Assembly: GCA_947471745.1 (NCBI GenBank)
Contig: CANJKZ010000110.1
Span: 434,001 to 498,000, forward strand
DNA length: 64,000 bases
Direction of reading: 5' to 3'
Origin: Closterium sp. Naga37s-1
Lineage: Eukaryota; Streptophyta; Zygnematophyceae; Desmidiales; Closteriaceae
Below are positions 11,401 to 22,478 of the stretch, piece by piece. Below the pieces are notes generated by a model. The model saw only the letters and a list, made by a program, of their open reading frames with translations, did no database searches and was not told where the DNA came from. Position 1 is the stretch's first letter. Each line of letters begins with the position of its first letter. A program made the translations under genes and the position numbers.

Positions 11401-13933
11401 TCAAGGCTGGATGCTCTCTGTATGGGGTAAGGCGTGTTGGCATCAGGTTGGTAACTCCACTCTCCATGCTAGTGACACTTGTTTTTTAGAATTCTCAAAA
11501 CTAAGGCATGTTTGCATCAGGTGGGTTACTCTCACTCTCCATGCTAGTGATGCTTGTTTTTTAGAATTCTCAAAACTAAGGCATGTTTGCATCAGGTAGG
11601 TAACTCTCACTCTCCATGCTAGTGACGCTTGTTTTTTAGAATTCTCAAAACTAAGGCATGTTTGCATCAGGTAGGTTACTCTCACTCTCCATGCTAGTGA
11701 TGCTTGTTTTTTAGAATTCTCAAAACTAAGGCATGTTTGCATCAGGTGGGTTACTCTCACTCTCCATGCTAGTGATGCTTGTTTTTTAGAATTCTCAAAA
11801 CTAAGGCATGTTTGCATCAGGTAGGTAACTCCACTCTCCATGCTAGTGACGCTTGTTTTTTAGAATTCTCAAAACTAAGGCATGTTTGCATCAGGTAGGT
11901 TACTCTCACTCTCCATGCTAGTGATGCTTGTTTTTTAGAATTCTCAAAACTAAGGCATGTTTGCATCAGGTAGGTAACTCTCACTCTCCATGCTAGTGAC
12001 GCTTGTTTTTTAGAATTCTCAAAACTAAGGCATGTTTGCATCAGGTAGGTAACTCTCACTTTCCATGCTCGTGACGCTTCACCACCACGCTTTCAGCTCT
12101 CTCCTTCCGCTCTACGCTCAAACCTGGAGGCTCCTTGTATGGGGTAAGGTGTGGTGTTGTCGAATGGCCGGTTCTGCTTTGTTGATAGTTGCACGCTATG
12201 GAGTCGAGCGGAAAAACAAGTCCTGTTTGTTCCCACCTGTTGGTCAGTTTGGAAATCCCGAGGCTCTGGCTCAGATGATGCACAAATTTGAAATGCGAGG
12301 TGACTTTGAGGCGACTCAAAGAACAATCCCTAAGAACAATCCCTAAGAACAATCCCTAAGAACAATCCCTAAGAACAATCCCTAAGAACAATCCCTAAGA
12401 ACAATCCCTAAGAACAATCCCTAAGAACAATCCCTAAGAACAATCCCTAAGAACAATCCCTAAGAACAATCCCTAAGAACAATCCCTAAGAACAATCCCT
12501 GCCTGCCTGCTCCCACCTGTTGAGCAGATTGGAGATCTCGAGGCTCTGGCTCAGATGATGCACAAGTTTGAAATGCACTACACCGATACACTTGTTGGTG
12601 AGTTTTTTTATTTCTGCAAGATCTCCATTCACCAATTTTTAGTGTCTCCTACCAGTGCACTTTTTTTTTTTTTCCTTTTTTTCGCAGCATCTGAGCTCTA
12701 ATTTACTGTCTATGTTTTTGTTATGACATGTTAAAGGGTGAAGCAAAACTGTGTTATATAAATGAAAAAGAGAATAATGTTAAAAGTGGGGCGCTCGTGT
12801 CTTTAATTCCTCGGCAATTATTCATGACTCATCTTTTGAGAATGCACTGCTTGTAAGGGTAAGTACGCCTCAAAAGTTGAAACTCGTCTGCCTCTCTCCC
12901 CTCTTTCTTCCAAACCCCCAGCACCATACAACACTCCCGAGGGAAAGCAGCTGTACAGGGAACGTTCACCGATCAACCACGTGGACAAACTCGCATGCCC
13001 CTTGCTGCTGCTGCAGGGACTTAAAGACCAGGTACGGTGAGGAAGTTGGGAGCTCTTAGTAGTAAATTAATCCAGGGAAAGCAGCAGTACAGTGATTGTT
13101 CACCGATCAACCACGTGGGCAAGCTTGCATGCCCATTGCTGCTGCTGCAGGGAATTAAAGACCAGGTACGACAAGTAGGATTGGGTGTTGACAATTTCCA
13201 TGTGATATGAAGTTGAAATGCCTGAAGGCCAGGTGCAGTGAATATGCGAGGCATTGAGTACTGTCAGACCTTTGCCAAGCTCAGCCATGCAGAGAGGCAT
13301 GTACCATTTCTTGGCACGTTGCTAAACAAAACAGAAAAACACCAAAAAACAAACAAAACGAACAACAAACCAAGTGTGAGAGCCAAAAATCTGTCTATCT
13401 GGCTGCCTCAATACCATCTTTCCACTCCCATCTCGTTCCCTGCATCCTGATCCCTCTGCCTTGCCAGGTTGTGAGTCCTGAGCAGGCCCGGGCCATGCAC
13501 GCTGCAGTGAAGGCCAAGGGGCTGCCAGTGGCTATCGTTGAGTTCCCAGATGAAGACCACGGCTTCAGGAATGTGAGTATGGTGAAGCCATGTGAGAACA
13601 GTGACTTTACGCAATTGTAGCTCATGTGAAAATGGCATCCGCCGTGTGTGGACGAGGGGCAGAGAACATCCAGGTTGCACAGGAGATGGTACACTAGTAC
13701 TTCTGCCATGGCTCGACTGAAAAAGATTCGTCGTAATCTTTTGCACACTCGTTATGCATCGACTCGACTCACCATTACCGTACCATTATCCTTGCATGGT
13801 GACCTGGCAGGCGGACAACATCAAGGCAGCACTGGAGATGGAGCATGAGTTCTTCTGCCGTGTCTTGCTCAATCTGCCTCTTCCATCTGACAAGAAGCGG
13901 CTGACCATTGACAATGTTGATGAAGACGCGTAA
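2464..13933 (+). CDS. S9-family prolyl oligopeptidase-like peptidase (At5g36210-like), probably plastid-targeted
   Basis: Model exons are 2464-2719, 3567-3714, 5474-5535, 5845-5900, 6586-6740, 7375-7474, 8103-8168, 8523-8913, 9997-10082, 11304-11426, 12528-12597, 12922-13031, 13468-13572 and 13811-13933. All phases agree and give 616 residues. Residues 1-60 are rich in Ala, Ser, Arg and Pro, like a transit peptide. Residues about 75-280 match beta-propeller blades of plant and bacterial S9 peptidases, including [20 protein letters not shown] and [18 protein letters not shown]. Residues about 340-616 are the alpha/beta hydrolase: [28 protein letters not shown], nucleophile Ser457 in G-S-S-A-G, Asp540 in LKDQ and His572 in DEDHGF. 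The family cleaves short peptides or N-blocked peptides. The model is about 100 residues shorter than plant relatives because the first propeller part is absent. Exons 2, 3, 5 and 10 have rival copies, so the exact exon choice is uncertain. Confidence 0.85.
2779..2866 (+). repeat. copy of peptidase exon 1 tail carrying an 11-bp tandem repeat
   Basis: The segment repeats the end of exon 1 (the [13 protein letters not shown] region and its GTGAG donor) within intron 1. The GGGACAGCGAT unit inside it has expanded to about five copies at 2809-2858. Confidence 0.7.
2923..3164. repeat. 42-bp tandem repeat, 6 copies, with CACGTG core
   Basis: Six copies of a 42-bp unit lie in peptidase intron 1. 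In the interior copies each unit carries the palindrome ATCACGTGAT (first spacer GTCACGTGAT), which includes the G-box/E-box hexamer CACGTG, followed by CCTCACCCGTGTGAACCACT. Confidence 0.9.
3208..5110 (+). repeat. truncated copies of peptidase exon 2 on both sides of the exon
   Basis: Two copies of the exon 2 head with its acceptor (VLASGAD...LSPDG) precede the intact exon, at about 3208-3330 and 3385-3500. Copies of the tail ([14 protein letters not shown]...) with the GTATGTTGA donor follow at about 3765-3850, 3903-3985, 4072-4160, 4225-4262, 4930-5035 and 5065-5130. All are on the same strand as the gene. Confidence 0.8.
4264..4682. repeat. 37-bp tandem repeat, 11 copies
   Basis: The unit contains CCAATGATCATGTGTGGCAC and GTTGATGGTCGG. 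It grows directly out of the last full exon-2-tail copy (the GTTGATGGTCGG part derives from that exon copy), so an exon fragment seeded this intronic minisatellite. Confidence 0.9.
5590..5785 (+). repeat. two extra copies of peptidase exon 3
   Basis: Segments at about 5590-5664 and 5735-5785 repeat the exon 3 sequence (GADAA...EAPMEP). The first keeps the donor CAAGGTACG. Either could replace the exon chosen at 5474-5535. Confidence 0.7.
6150..6520 (+). repeat. exon 5 head copies with a 23-bp tandem repeat
   Basis: Heads of peptidase exon 5 ([10 protein letters not shown]) with their CTCTGCAG acceptors occur at about 6150-6210 and 6430-6520. Inside the first copy the unit GTCAAAGCACCCTCCCTCCC plus three bases has expanded to about six copies at 6208-6335. 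Confidence 0.75.
6787..6920. repeat. tandem array of the palindrome TTTTGAGACGTCTCAAAA, 5 copies, period 29 bp
   Basis: Five perfect 18-bp palindromes (ACGT core) are separated by an 11-bp spacer, CAAAATCAAAA. The array lies in intron 5, next to duplicated exon 5 tail sequence at 6922-7053, and the flanking text TGATATGTGTCACTGTGG occurs on both sides of it. Confidence 0.95.
7095..7255. repeat. 66-bp direct duplication split by a perfect 30-bp palindrome
   Basis: Positions 7161-7190 form a perfect palindrome centred on GAGAATTCTC. The 66 bp to its left (TACTAATTACTATCATTCAC...) is repeated almost exactly on its right. No mobile-element gene is present. Confidence 0.9.
8358..9345 (+). repeat. 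copies of peptidase exon 8 head and tail
   Basis: A head copy with acceptor (CAG|CTGAAGCCCTCCCCAGATAT) is at about 8370-8460, before the intact exon. Tail copies ([10 protein letters not shown]...GGST|GTGAGT) are at about 9062-9213 and 9263-9345. A short CAGCA microsatellite sits at 8937-8982. Confidence 0.8.
9395..9995 (+). repeat. CCATCCCATGCCATG-type degenerate repeats with exon 9 head copies
   Basis: Imperfect repeats of CCATCCCATGCCATG alternate with three copies of the exon 9 head ([15 protein letters not shown]) at about 9452-9505, 9632-9695 and 9842-9900, each after an acceptor-like CACCAAG or CACCAGG. Confidence 0.75.
10073..10320 (+). repeat. exon 9 tail copies joined by palindromes
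   Basis: The sequence CTGCTGCGTCGATTACCTGG, with the donor GTAACTGC, is repeated after two ACGT-core palindromes (10097-10114 and 10119-10136). A further imperfect palindrome is at 10170-10187 and another variant at 10217-10234, followed by a third copy at about 10244-10310. Confidence 0.85.
10600..11215 (+). repeat. five head copies of peptidase exon 10
   Basis: Copies starting at about 10606, 10741, 10907, 11038 and 11160 repeat (V)[19 protein letters not shown] or variants. Most follow a TCTCCCCAG acceptor. Each contains the nucleophile-serine motif but none keeps the rest of the exon; only the copy at 11304-11426 is complete. Confidence 0.85.
11427..12148 (+). repeat. 75-bp tandem array with a palindrome in each unit, 8 copies
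   Basis: Eight units of about 75 bp carry CTAAGGCATGTTTGCATCAG and TTTTTAGAATTCTCAAAA (palindrome variant, AATT core). The unit derives from the start of intron 10, GGTAAGGCGTGTTGGCATCA. A tail copy of exon 10 with its donor follows at about 12078-12147. Confidence 0.9.
12222..12500 (+). repeat. exon 11 head copy followed by a 13-bp tandem repeat, 14 copies
   Basis: The head of exon 11 ([12 protein letters not shown]) is copied at about 12255-12300. It is followed at 12319-12500 by fourteen copies of AAGAACAATCCCT, directly before the intact exon 11 acceptor region. Confidence 0.9.
13074..13166 (+). repeat. copy of peptidase exon 12
   Basis: This nearly full copy of the exon 12 3' part reads [20 protein letters not shown] and keeps the donor CAGGTACG. 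It lacks a clear acceptor of its own. Confidence 0.75.
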
Positions 13934-16031
13934 GCTGCTTAACACTAGCAGTCTACATGTCCAGTGAACATTACAAACTTCTTGGCTGTAGCTGTGTGAG
14001 CGGTGGTGGACCGAGTTGAGTTACAGTATTGATAGAGTAAAGTTTGTGGGATTGAACGCAAATAGTTGTCCATTATGAGTGCTGCATATCAACCATAAAC
14101 TCTCGAGCGGCACCTAACTAAAAGGTATGGCTACAGCAGCAGCAACAACTACCATAATAACGTGAAACAAAAATAATGACACCAATTATACAGAGTGGCA
14201 ACGAAGTAAGAGGAACCAGGTTTGTCAAGAGTCTTTCTTTGACTCGGCAGACCCATTCACTGTAGTACTCCCTTCACTGTTTGCCAGTATGGGTTCAGCC
14301 TCCTGCGAGGTACGAAATGATACAGGAGTGTGTGGGGAATAACTAAGTTACGAAAACAAATTTCAGCAGACGGGGAAAGAAGATGTGGTCAGGTGCGGCA
14401 GCGAGGGTAGGATGCATGGACGAAGTGAGACAGAACAAAAAAAAAACTAGCCGCTAGGGAGGCGTGTGACAAAGGGCGTTTGCGAGAGGCGAGAGGGGAG
14501 GGGAAGGAGCGTGGGGATGGGGAGGGAAGGGGGGGTTGGTTTGGAAGGAAGGAAGGGGGAGGAGAGGGAGGGGGAGAAGAAGAGGTGGCCGGACAAACGA
14601 ATGGAGGTCGTCAAACAGAGTCATAAAAAGGGTGTACTTACTGGTAGTGGTTTTCTCGCTCCTGGCTTGTACGGACAGGAAGGACCATCTCGAAGCGGCG
14701 GATTGTATTCTCGGCCAATCAGACGGAAGAAGAGCACCTGCAGCGACATGGCGTTAGTAGTACGAGGATGATACGAAGGTGATAAGCGGACACGATGGTG
14801 ATAAGTGAACGAATCCGGAGAGATACAGTGCATCGCATCAACTGAACTACGTAAGAATAGTAACGTAAAACGATGTCGCAAACTGATATAAAAGAAGGAA
14901 CACTGTACCAAACCAAGCGGGAGATTAAGGAGCTGTCTTGGAGGGATTCGTTGATTGTAAGCCGTTGCGACTTACAATTAGTTTGTCCCACAAACGAGGG
15001 AGGATGTTGACTAGAGGCAGTAGGAAGAGAGGGAGAAGACAGAAAACGCACACCTGCAGCGACGAGGACAAAAGAGACAGGATGAGATGCTAACAGCTTT
15101 CAACTGAGCCTGGACTGACCGAACTCAGCGCGAGCGAAACACGACCGTACCATGATTGCTTCTCCTGGAGAATAAGTAAATCAGCAAGGAGCCTGGATGA
15201 TAAGAAGTGGATATTTACTTCCTGGCGTAAATCGTGTCGCCGTAACAAAGTAGCGTCGGGGTCTAGAATCTAGTAAGGGTTGAACTGTGTGATCAGCTTG
15301 AAGGGTGCATGGATGGAACACGCAGGTCCTACACATATTACGTAGTCTGATTCTCAGGGCATGCTTGATACCAGGCTGGATGTGAGTCAGGGAACAAGTT
15401 CCGTGTAGTATCACCAAGACACATTCTACAACAGGGAACACGTACGCATATTTCCATTCCTTACATGCCATCAGGAACTCGAGGCTCGCTTTCGGGTTCA
15501 AACCCAGGAATCTGAAACACCGCCTCAGAACTTTGTCGAGTGTTTTTTAGGTGAGGTGAGAGCTCCCGCCCTACCGTGTCGGCTACGAACCTGCCCGATG
15601 CTTCGTCTGTCAGATGGGTTCGATAGTAGGCCGATCATTTCTGTGCTTACTCTCACTCGTATTTTCGCATTTCCCTTTGTTTTCGTAACCTGGATCCCAA
15701 GGAAATCATCCTAGCTTCAAGGTTATTGTTCCGCAGTTAGCATTCCAGCTTGAAAGTCAGGTTTTGCGCTGTCGATATTCCACAAACAGAAATTCGATCT
15801 CTCTGTGACGCGTATAGCGAATCCACACAAGCATCGACGATGACAGATCCTCCCACACCACAACATATCCTCCTCAAGTCTAGACCTAACGATCAGTCAT
15901 TACCGATGCTCTGACAACCCAATCGACAGAACTGTGACAACCGCTGCCTCTCACACGCGCATACTCTTAGTCTCCCCCCTTCCTGCTTCTGCTCTCATAC
16001 GCGAACACTCGCTAGGGTTGAGTTTGTTGAG
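13934..16031. other. intergenic; no gene seen
   Basis: About 2.1 kb between the peptidase stop and the TMEM18 start. Open frames are short and show no known motif. A G/A-rich stretch lies at 14460-14590. I see no RNA gene. Confidence 0.5.
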
Positions 16032-19000
16032 ATGGACGAATTCGAGAGCTTAATCCAGAGTTTCTCAGATGCCCTCAAGTCGAAATGGAAAGAGGTTACC
16101 GACGGCCCTCCGATCACCGACCAGATCCAGGCGTTCATCCACGCCGTTGATTGGACGGTGAGACCCTCCTCCACACCTGAATGTCGACAAATATTTGAGC
16201 GGATCAGCTGGTTGGAATCCTTAGTCACACGTAGCATGCATGGATGTAGCTGGTTTGCCGTTCTTGCCTAGGAAATCTGTTCCTTTGAATTCTCACGGCC
16301 GTCATTCCGACCTTTCCGCCGTTCGCGCGGCTCGATGATGAATTGCAGGAGCCATGGATAATCGGGCTGCTGTCGTTTCACGCCGCGTTGCTTCTCATGG
16401 TGCTCCTCACTCGCCGATGGCAGAACTTCCAGTTCGTCGTCTTCGCCTTCTGCGGTGAGTGCACGTGGCCAGGTGAGTGCACGTGTCCAGGTGAGTGCAC
16501 GTGGCTAGGTGAGTGCACGTGCCTTATGCAGTGAGTCCACGTGTCGTTTGAGATAACGTTCTCTTCCAGATCGGATCCCTCATCTGTTTGTCCCCCTCAC
16601 ACACGGCAATGGCAGATTTTTCACCTCCCACCCTTCGCCATGTGTGCATTGAGTACGTTCAAGGGGTGCACTACGATTAAACTTACAGGCCTTTCCCTAT
16701 TTTCCCCTCACTGTTTTATACCGTCCTAAACCCATTCAAACCGACTTGTGGTCGCAGCGCTGTTTGACAGTGCGCTTGTTCACCTTGATCCACCCCGTTT
16801 CTTCCCTTTCTGTTCACCCGCTCACAAACTCCCTCCATTCATCCGTCCTCCAACCCACCCATCTGCAACCCACCCATCCTACCCATCTGCGAGTTACCAA
16901 CCCACCCATCTGCAACCCACCCATCCTACCCATCTGCGATACCAACCCACCCATCTGCAACTCACCCATCCTACCCATCTGCGAGTTACCAACCCACCCA
17001 TCTGCAACCCTCTTAACATACCCATTCGCGCGCGACCCACCCAACCCACGCGTCTGCAAGAGGGGTTTAGCGTTCAGGACTTCAGGTTTACAAATTGTGG
17101 TATTCTGATTCACCCTCCCTAAACCCGCCCAACCCTAGACCCTGCAACCCCAACAGGCATTCGGGTACTAGGGTGTGCTTATAACTGCATTCTCCACTCA
17201 TTCTGTACTTCTCCCGCTTACTCGTTGCGCTCTTGTTTGGTAGCATAGTTAGACGGGTTTTGTTGAGATGTCTCAAAATTCTTAGTGCACGGATTTGGTG
17301 GCGCACATAAACGCACACAATCCTTTGCACCTGGATTTCTGGCGGCCCCTCCTCCTACCCTTCTCGCTCCCCCCTCCCCCTCCACCCCCTATCTTCCCGC
17401 TCCTGTCTCCCTCTCATGCGATTGTGCAGCCATAGTGATGTTTCTCAAACGCAATCTGTACTTTTCTTTTCCCCTCCGGCTCCCCCCGAAACCCTCCCAC
17501 CCCTCTCTTTCTCCCCTCCATGAATTCATGCAGCCATGCTGGTGTATCTAGCGGAGCACAAACGCAAACGCTACCCTGTGCTTCCTCCTCCTCTTCTTAC
17601 CCCCTCTTTTTCCCCCTTTCCCTGCCTTCCTGCCCCGTTTCCCCCCACCCTTTCCACAACCATGCAGCCATGCTGGTGTATCTAGCGGAGCACATAAACG
17701 CATATGCTGCCTTGTTTCCCTTCCCCCACCCACTCCTCTTATCCACTCGTGCTCCCCCTTTCCTTGCCTTCCTCCCCCCCTTCTCTCCCCCCTTCTGCAG
17801 TTTCTCAGCCATACTGGCGTATCTAGCAGAGCACATAAACGCGGTCTACTCTCATACTGATAACTTTCGCCCTTCTCTTTCCATCTCTCCCCTATCCAAC
17901 CGTGCAGCCATTCTAGTGTATCTAGCGGAGCACATAAACGCGTACGCGGCGCATCACTGGAAGCTGTTTTCCCGCCAGAACTACTTCGACCAATACGGGC
18001 TCTTCGTCTCGGTGCTCTTCTCAGGCCCCATACTCGTCATCGCGATTGTCATTCTGGTGAGAACAGACGGGTATGCAGTGCACTGGCTGGTGGAAGATTC
18101 CCTAGGTCAGCTCTTCTCTGGTCCCATACTCGTCATCGGGATTGTCATTTTGGTGAGAAGATACCAAGTGCTGGTAACTAAGTTAGTTGTCAAGTTTCCC
18201 CCAACCGCCTCTTCTCAGGCCCCATACACGTCATCGCGATTGTCATTCTGGTAAGAAAATAGCAATTGTTAGTAGCTCAGCTCGTTGTCAGGTTGACCCA
18301 CCTGAAGACCCACCCACATCAGCTCCTCTCAGGCCCCATACTGGTAATTGGGATTGTCATTCTGGTAAGCAGAAACGGGCATGCAGTGCACTGGTTGAGG
18401 AAGATTGGCTCAAGTCAGCTCTTCCCAGGCCTCATACTCGTTATCAGGATTGTCATGTTGCTGAGAAGATATCAAGTGTTAGGCACAGCTCGTTTTCAGA
18501 TTGTCCCACCCAAATCAGCTCTTAGAGATTGTCATTCTGGTAAGTAGGGACCAAGTGTCTGTAGCGCAGGTAAGTGAGCCAAATCGACCCAAGTCAGCTC
18601 CTTCCTGGCCCCGTCTGTGCCATTGGGATTGTCATTCAGGTATCGGAGTTGCTACTCGTGCCATAAGAAGTGCCATTCTGGTGTTCAGATGCTAGTTTTG
18701 GTCATTTTTTTAAGGTGCCTCATAAATCCTTGTGGCATCGCGATGCCAGTGTTTGTTACGCGGCACTTTTGAGAATTCTCAAAAGTAACTCCCATTGCAA
18801 TGCCAGTGTTTGTGACGCGGCATCGGTCAGGCTTGATGAGACACCTCAAAAGCTGATTTGGCACGCTAGGCCTTTGCACCAATCTGGATTGTTTTTTTAG
18901 GCACCTCAGGAGACTCATCAAATGCGAATTATCTAGCAAAGGCTTCCCTTTCGCTGAGCTGCAGTTTTGCTACACCCACGTGCATGCACCCCGCGTACTT

Positions 19001-19271
19001 TTCCTTTTTTATCGTATTCTCCTCCTTCCCTCTTTGGTATGTGCATGTGCTGAATGTGATGGTGAAAGTGGAGTGATGCAGAACTTCTTGGTCATACGGT
19101 AAACCCCTCTCTCATGATGCACTTTGTACGTGCCTAAGCAAACTTCTCCATGTGTCTGTGCAGGTGCAACTAATGATCAGTACGGTTGAACTGATGGTGA
19201 AGTGGAAGAAGGCAGAGCTCAAGCACAGGGCGAGAAAGGCAGCACAGCAAGAGAGGAGAAAAAAAGAGTAG
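16032..19271 (+). CDS. TMEM18: TMEM18-like transmembrane protein
   Basis: Exons 16032-16157, 16349-16454, 17908-18056 and 19164-19271 join in phase to 162 residues, the usual family length. The protein starts MDEFESLIQSF, has the diagnostic DWTEPWIIGLLSFHA at about 40-54, then LVYLAEHINAYAAHHWKLFS, QNYFDQYGLFVSVLFSGPIL and a basic coiled C-terminus (KWKKAELKHRARKAAQQERR). Three to four hydrophobic segments are visible, at about 45-62, 68-90, 112-128 and 130-145. In animals TMEM18 lies at the nuclear envelope and is linked to body-weight control; its role in plants and algae is not established. The first ATG was chosen because the family motif follows at the expected distance. Introns 2 and 3 are full of exon 3 fragments. 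Confidence 0.93.
16455..17850 (+). repeat. TMEM18 intron 2: 18-bp and 15-bp repeats and exon 3 head copies
   Basis: Four copies of GTGAGTGCACGTGGCCAG at 16455-16530 extend from the exon 2 donor itself. CCCACCCATCTGCAA-type repeats fill 16850-17010. Heads of exon 3 (A.LVYLAEHINA with CCATGCAG or similar acceptors) occur at about 17285-17325, 17520-17570, 17655-17705 and 17800-17845. Confidence 0.75.
18100..18690 (+). repeat. exon 3 tail copies in TMEM18 intron 3
   Basis: Five or six copies of LFSGPILVI.IVILV, several with a CTGGTGAGA or CTGGTAAG donor, lie at about 18108-18152, 18214-18252, 18324-18366, 18417-18460, 18520-18545 and 18593-18640. They become shorter and more diverged with distance from the exon. 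Confidence 0.8.
18735..18835. repeat. duplication flanking a palindrome (AATT core)
   Basis: The palindrome TTTTGAGAATTCTCAAAA is at 18767-18784 and extends two further matching bases on each side. The text ATGCCAGTGTTTGT.ACGCGGCA occurs on both sides. Confidence 0.85.
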
Positions 19272-19694
19272 ATGCAGTGCGGTACCATGTTGGAGCCGAG
19301 TTGGAGTTAATTTCCCCCCTCCAACCCCCCTCTTAAAAAAAAAAAAACAAAAAAAAAAACAAATTCCAATATGGTTTTGCCATGAACAAGCAAATAGAGA
19401 ACCCGCCAAGGCTCAGTGTTATAAGGCGAGATGGACCAACCCAACTGGTATACTTGGATTGGATCTACCCTACTTTCCATGCGAAATTGACCTCTTCCTG
19501 ATTCAAGCTATGGGGCAAGCAATACAAATCATTCACAGCGCAGCATCACAGAAAAAATCCACAGAACCGTGACAGTACCAGCATTTGGGAATAGGAGAGT
19601 AATCTCTAAACATAGTGTCATTACGTTACCTAAGGCTAAACTACCAAACGCTAACACGCGTCGCACTGTAGCGGAGCAAGTGAACTCAAAACAC
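19272..19694. other. convergent 3' region of TMEM18 and the FAS1-like gene
   Basis: Contains an A-rich tract at 19335-19363. No gene is seen. The two genes end toward each other here. Confidence 0.5.
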
Positions 19695-20392
19695 TCAAAC
19701 TGGTATCGGCTGAACTGAGTCCACCCCCTGAAGGATAAAAAACTTGCCCCGGAAAAGCTTCCCACCCTTAATCTTCACCTTCGATTTATCCAACTTGCGA
19801 CCGTTCACATCCTTCAGATCTTTCGCGCCCTTGATATCACCCTCCTCGTAAAGTCCGTCAAGAATGTTCGCGCGAATCAAACTCTTGTAGGAGCGAACCT
19901 CGCTAGGTTTCACGCTCGGCTTCATCATGGAGTACAGCGCGTCAGGGACCGCGGAAGCGATGGCCAGGTCTTCTGGGATCAGTACGGTTTTGCGGTCGGC
20001 TTTGTCGAGAAAATCGTCCGTTGGGTTCCAGTCGGTCTCTGAATCACACGGAAAAGGAATTGCGAAAAGTTCAGAGGTTAGCAATAGCAAGCTCAGTCTA
20101 AAATTCAAGACAAATGCTTGAATGTTTCAAAGGATGGAAGGGTGAAACACACGCAAACGCACTCGCACAACACGCGCACGCACGCAGCGCGCTAACCCAT
20201 CTGGGGGATGATGTTATCGAGGAACGTGACGCTGGCACGGTGTCGGCCGTTCAGTTTCGGATCATTGAGCGCGTCTCGGGCCTTCTTCACCTCGGCGATA
20301 AAATTCCCCTTGGTGGGCCGCGCCGCAGCCGGCGCGAGGAGAAACGCGAGAGTGCAGACGGCCAGAACGGTAAGTTGCCAGGATGACGCCAT
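19695..20392 (-). CDS. small secreted protein, possible single FAS1 (fasciclin-like) domain
   Basis: Two exons (20197-20392 and 19695-20038 on the minus strand) join in phase 1 with a GT/AG intron to give 179 residues. The start was chosen because residues 1-25 (MASSWQLTVLAVCTLAFLLA, ending PAAARP) form a clear signal peptide. An upstream in-frame ATG at 20494 would bury that signal. The mature part contains KTVLIPEDLAIASAVPDALY, which resembles the FAS1 H1 box, then SLIRANILDGLY, DVNGRKL and a C-terminal FFILQGVDSVQPIPV resembling the H2 end of a FAS1 domain. The match is loose, so the family call is uncertain; a secreted protein of unknown fold is the alternative. There is no GPI tail. It lies convergent with TMEM18. 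Confidence 0.6.
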
Positions 20393-21837
20393 GGCGTCCG
20401 TGTGAAGTAGAACAGGGGGGAACTGGAAACCTGGCTTGGAGCGGCACCAAGTGTATATTGAGCAGTGGTGCGAGTGAAACCCTCGTCCTGTCACTGCGAG
20501 AACGTCTCTTCAAGGGTGCATCACCGCAGCAGGTTCTGTTTGTAACCTGATGTGACTGACATCACACCCCCTGCAAGTGTTTCAGTAGTTCCCCTGCAAC
20601 GGTGCCCGCCAAGGGAGTGTTACTTCAACATTTGGAAGCAAGTGGTTTAAATGACGGATCGATACACCTACTCACCCAAGACACTCGGCCAGTATCACAC
20701 GGTTGAATGGCGGTTGGAGTTCAGAATTGATAGATAACGATGGATCCACAATAACCGAGCTGGGACTTTTGACGCAATTGGGATACTTTTGGGATGTTTT
20801 TTTTAGCTGTTTTGATTCTACACCACCCGGTCAAGGGTATCTTGCTCATGAATGTTCAGTCGGCTGTGAATTTCGTTGACCGACACTTTTTCCTGCTGGC
20901 CTGGAAGGCACCAAATCGCCGTGCCGTGCCTGCCAGCCACCATTCCCATCCCATCCCATGCCACACCTTCTACCCCAGAAGGATCCCTTCGCCCGCCACT
21001 CTGGGGCGTGGGAGAAGTGAACATGCAACGCCCTTTTCATTTTCCGAATGCCCCCATATTTGGAAGTGGCTGGTGACTCCGTTCCATTCAACAGTGCGGT
21101 TGGAAAAACTTTGGCAGCTTCAGCTTTCATCAAGAACTTTGGAAAGTCTTCTCATCCCACCCACCCATCCAGAAAGAATTGTTTCAAGTCATTGTAGTTT
21201 CAATATAGGGTATTAATGGGGTAATACTTCGTATACCCTGTTTGTTGGCTGGAAATGATGGGGTTCGACAATGAGCTCACAACCTTTCCTCACAACAACC
21301 GCCCCTTCGAGGCTGACTGGGATCACCCCCAAACCCAACCAGCCAACTCCTTCGAGGATGCACTCTTGACTCTCGCCTCCAGCTTCCCAAACCTATCCCT
21401 GCATTCAACCAGCCACGTCAGGCAGTTGACACCACTTCACCAGATTTGTTCTCTTGCATCTCAGAAACTGACACTGACCACAAATAGCAAAGCAATCCAT
21501 TGCGTTACCCAAACTGCGTTATAAGGATAAGCGTGTAAAAAAAAAAATTGCAGAAGTTACACGTTTGCAGCAGTTTGGTTGCTTTCTATAACAAAACTCA
21601 CTAACCAATACACAATTACTTGCAAATCTTAACTGGCGGGTGTAATAAGTAAAGAAACACACATATTTATTTTGCAAGGATGCAATAAGAACTGTGTTTT
21701 TATTACTAGAGATTGGGCAACCTTCCTAATGTTTACCATCATGGCTAGGGCATGGAAATCCTGAGATTTCTCAACAAACTACCCTGTCGTCCAGCCATAC
21801 AACTTTAGAGTTACAAATTTCGCCGCCCCACCATTCC
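20393..21837. other. intergenic; no gene seen
   Basis: Lies between the FAS1-like gene start and the 3' side of the kinase gene. Open frames up to 140 codons carry no recognisable motif. 21530-21760 is A/T-rich. The divergent promoter side of the FAS1-like gene should lie at its left end. Confidence 0.45.
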
Positions 21838-22478
21838 CCACCACTCTCCTCACCACTCCTCATCGTCACTCCAATTGTTCCTCCCTCCTCTCCTGCTCGC
21901 TTCCTCGTCAACCCCCAGCACCCCCCCAAACCCAATACCCAGAAACTCCCCTATCTGTCCTACCACCCACTGCTGCTCCACCAGCTTTTGAGTCATCTCA
22001 AAATCTGAGAACTCTCAAACCACCACTCCCCACCACTCCTTACCACTCCTCATCATCACTCCAATTATTCCTCCCTCCTCGCCTGCTCGCCTCCTCATCC
22101 ACCCCCAGAACACCCCCAAACCCAATACCCAGAAACTCCCCTATCTGCCCCACCACCCACTGCTGCTCCACAGGCTTCAGCCCGCCTCCAAAGCGGTGCT
22201 CCTTCACACCTTCCGCCAGCTGGCACACCGCCATTGGCTCGCCGTTTTGGAACTGGACAGAGGAAGAGAGGGGAAGGAGGGGAAGAGTGAGCGTGGATGG
22301 ATCAGGGCTTCGATATGTATATCGACACGAGAAGGAAAGAATCTTGTACCCAACTCCCCTATCTGCCCCACCACCCACTGCTGCTCCACAGGCTTTAAAC
22401 CCCCTCCAAATCGGTGCTCCTTCACGCCTTCCGCCAGCTGGCACACTGCCATTGGCTCGCCGTTTTGGAACTGGATGG
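21838..22478 (-). repeat. copies of the kinase last exon on both sides of the exon
   Basis: A copy of the C-terminal coding end ([15 protein letters not shown] through NNWSDDEEW and a stop) lies at 21838-21985, beyond the true stop. It is preceded by an imperfect palindrome at about 21988-22005. A head copy ([16 protein letters not shown]...) with its own CCAG acceptor lies at 22340-22478, upstream of the true exon. Confidence 0.85.
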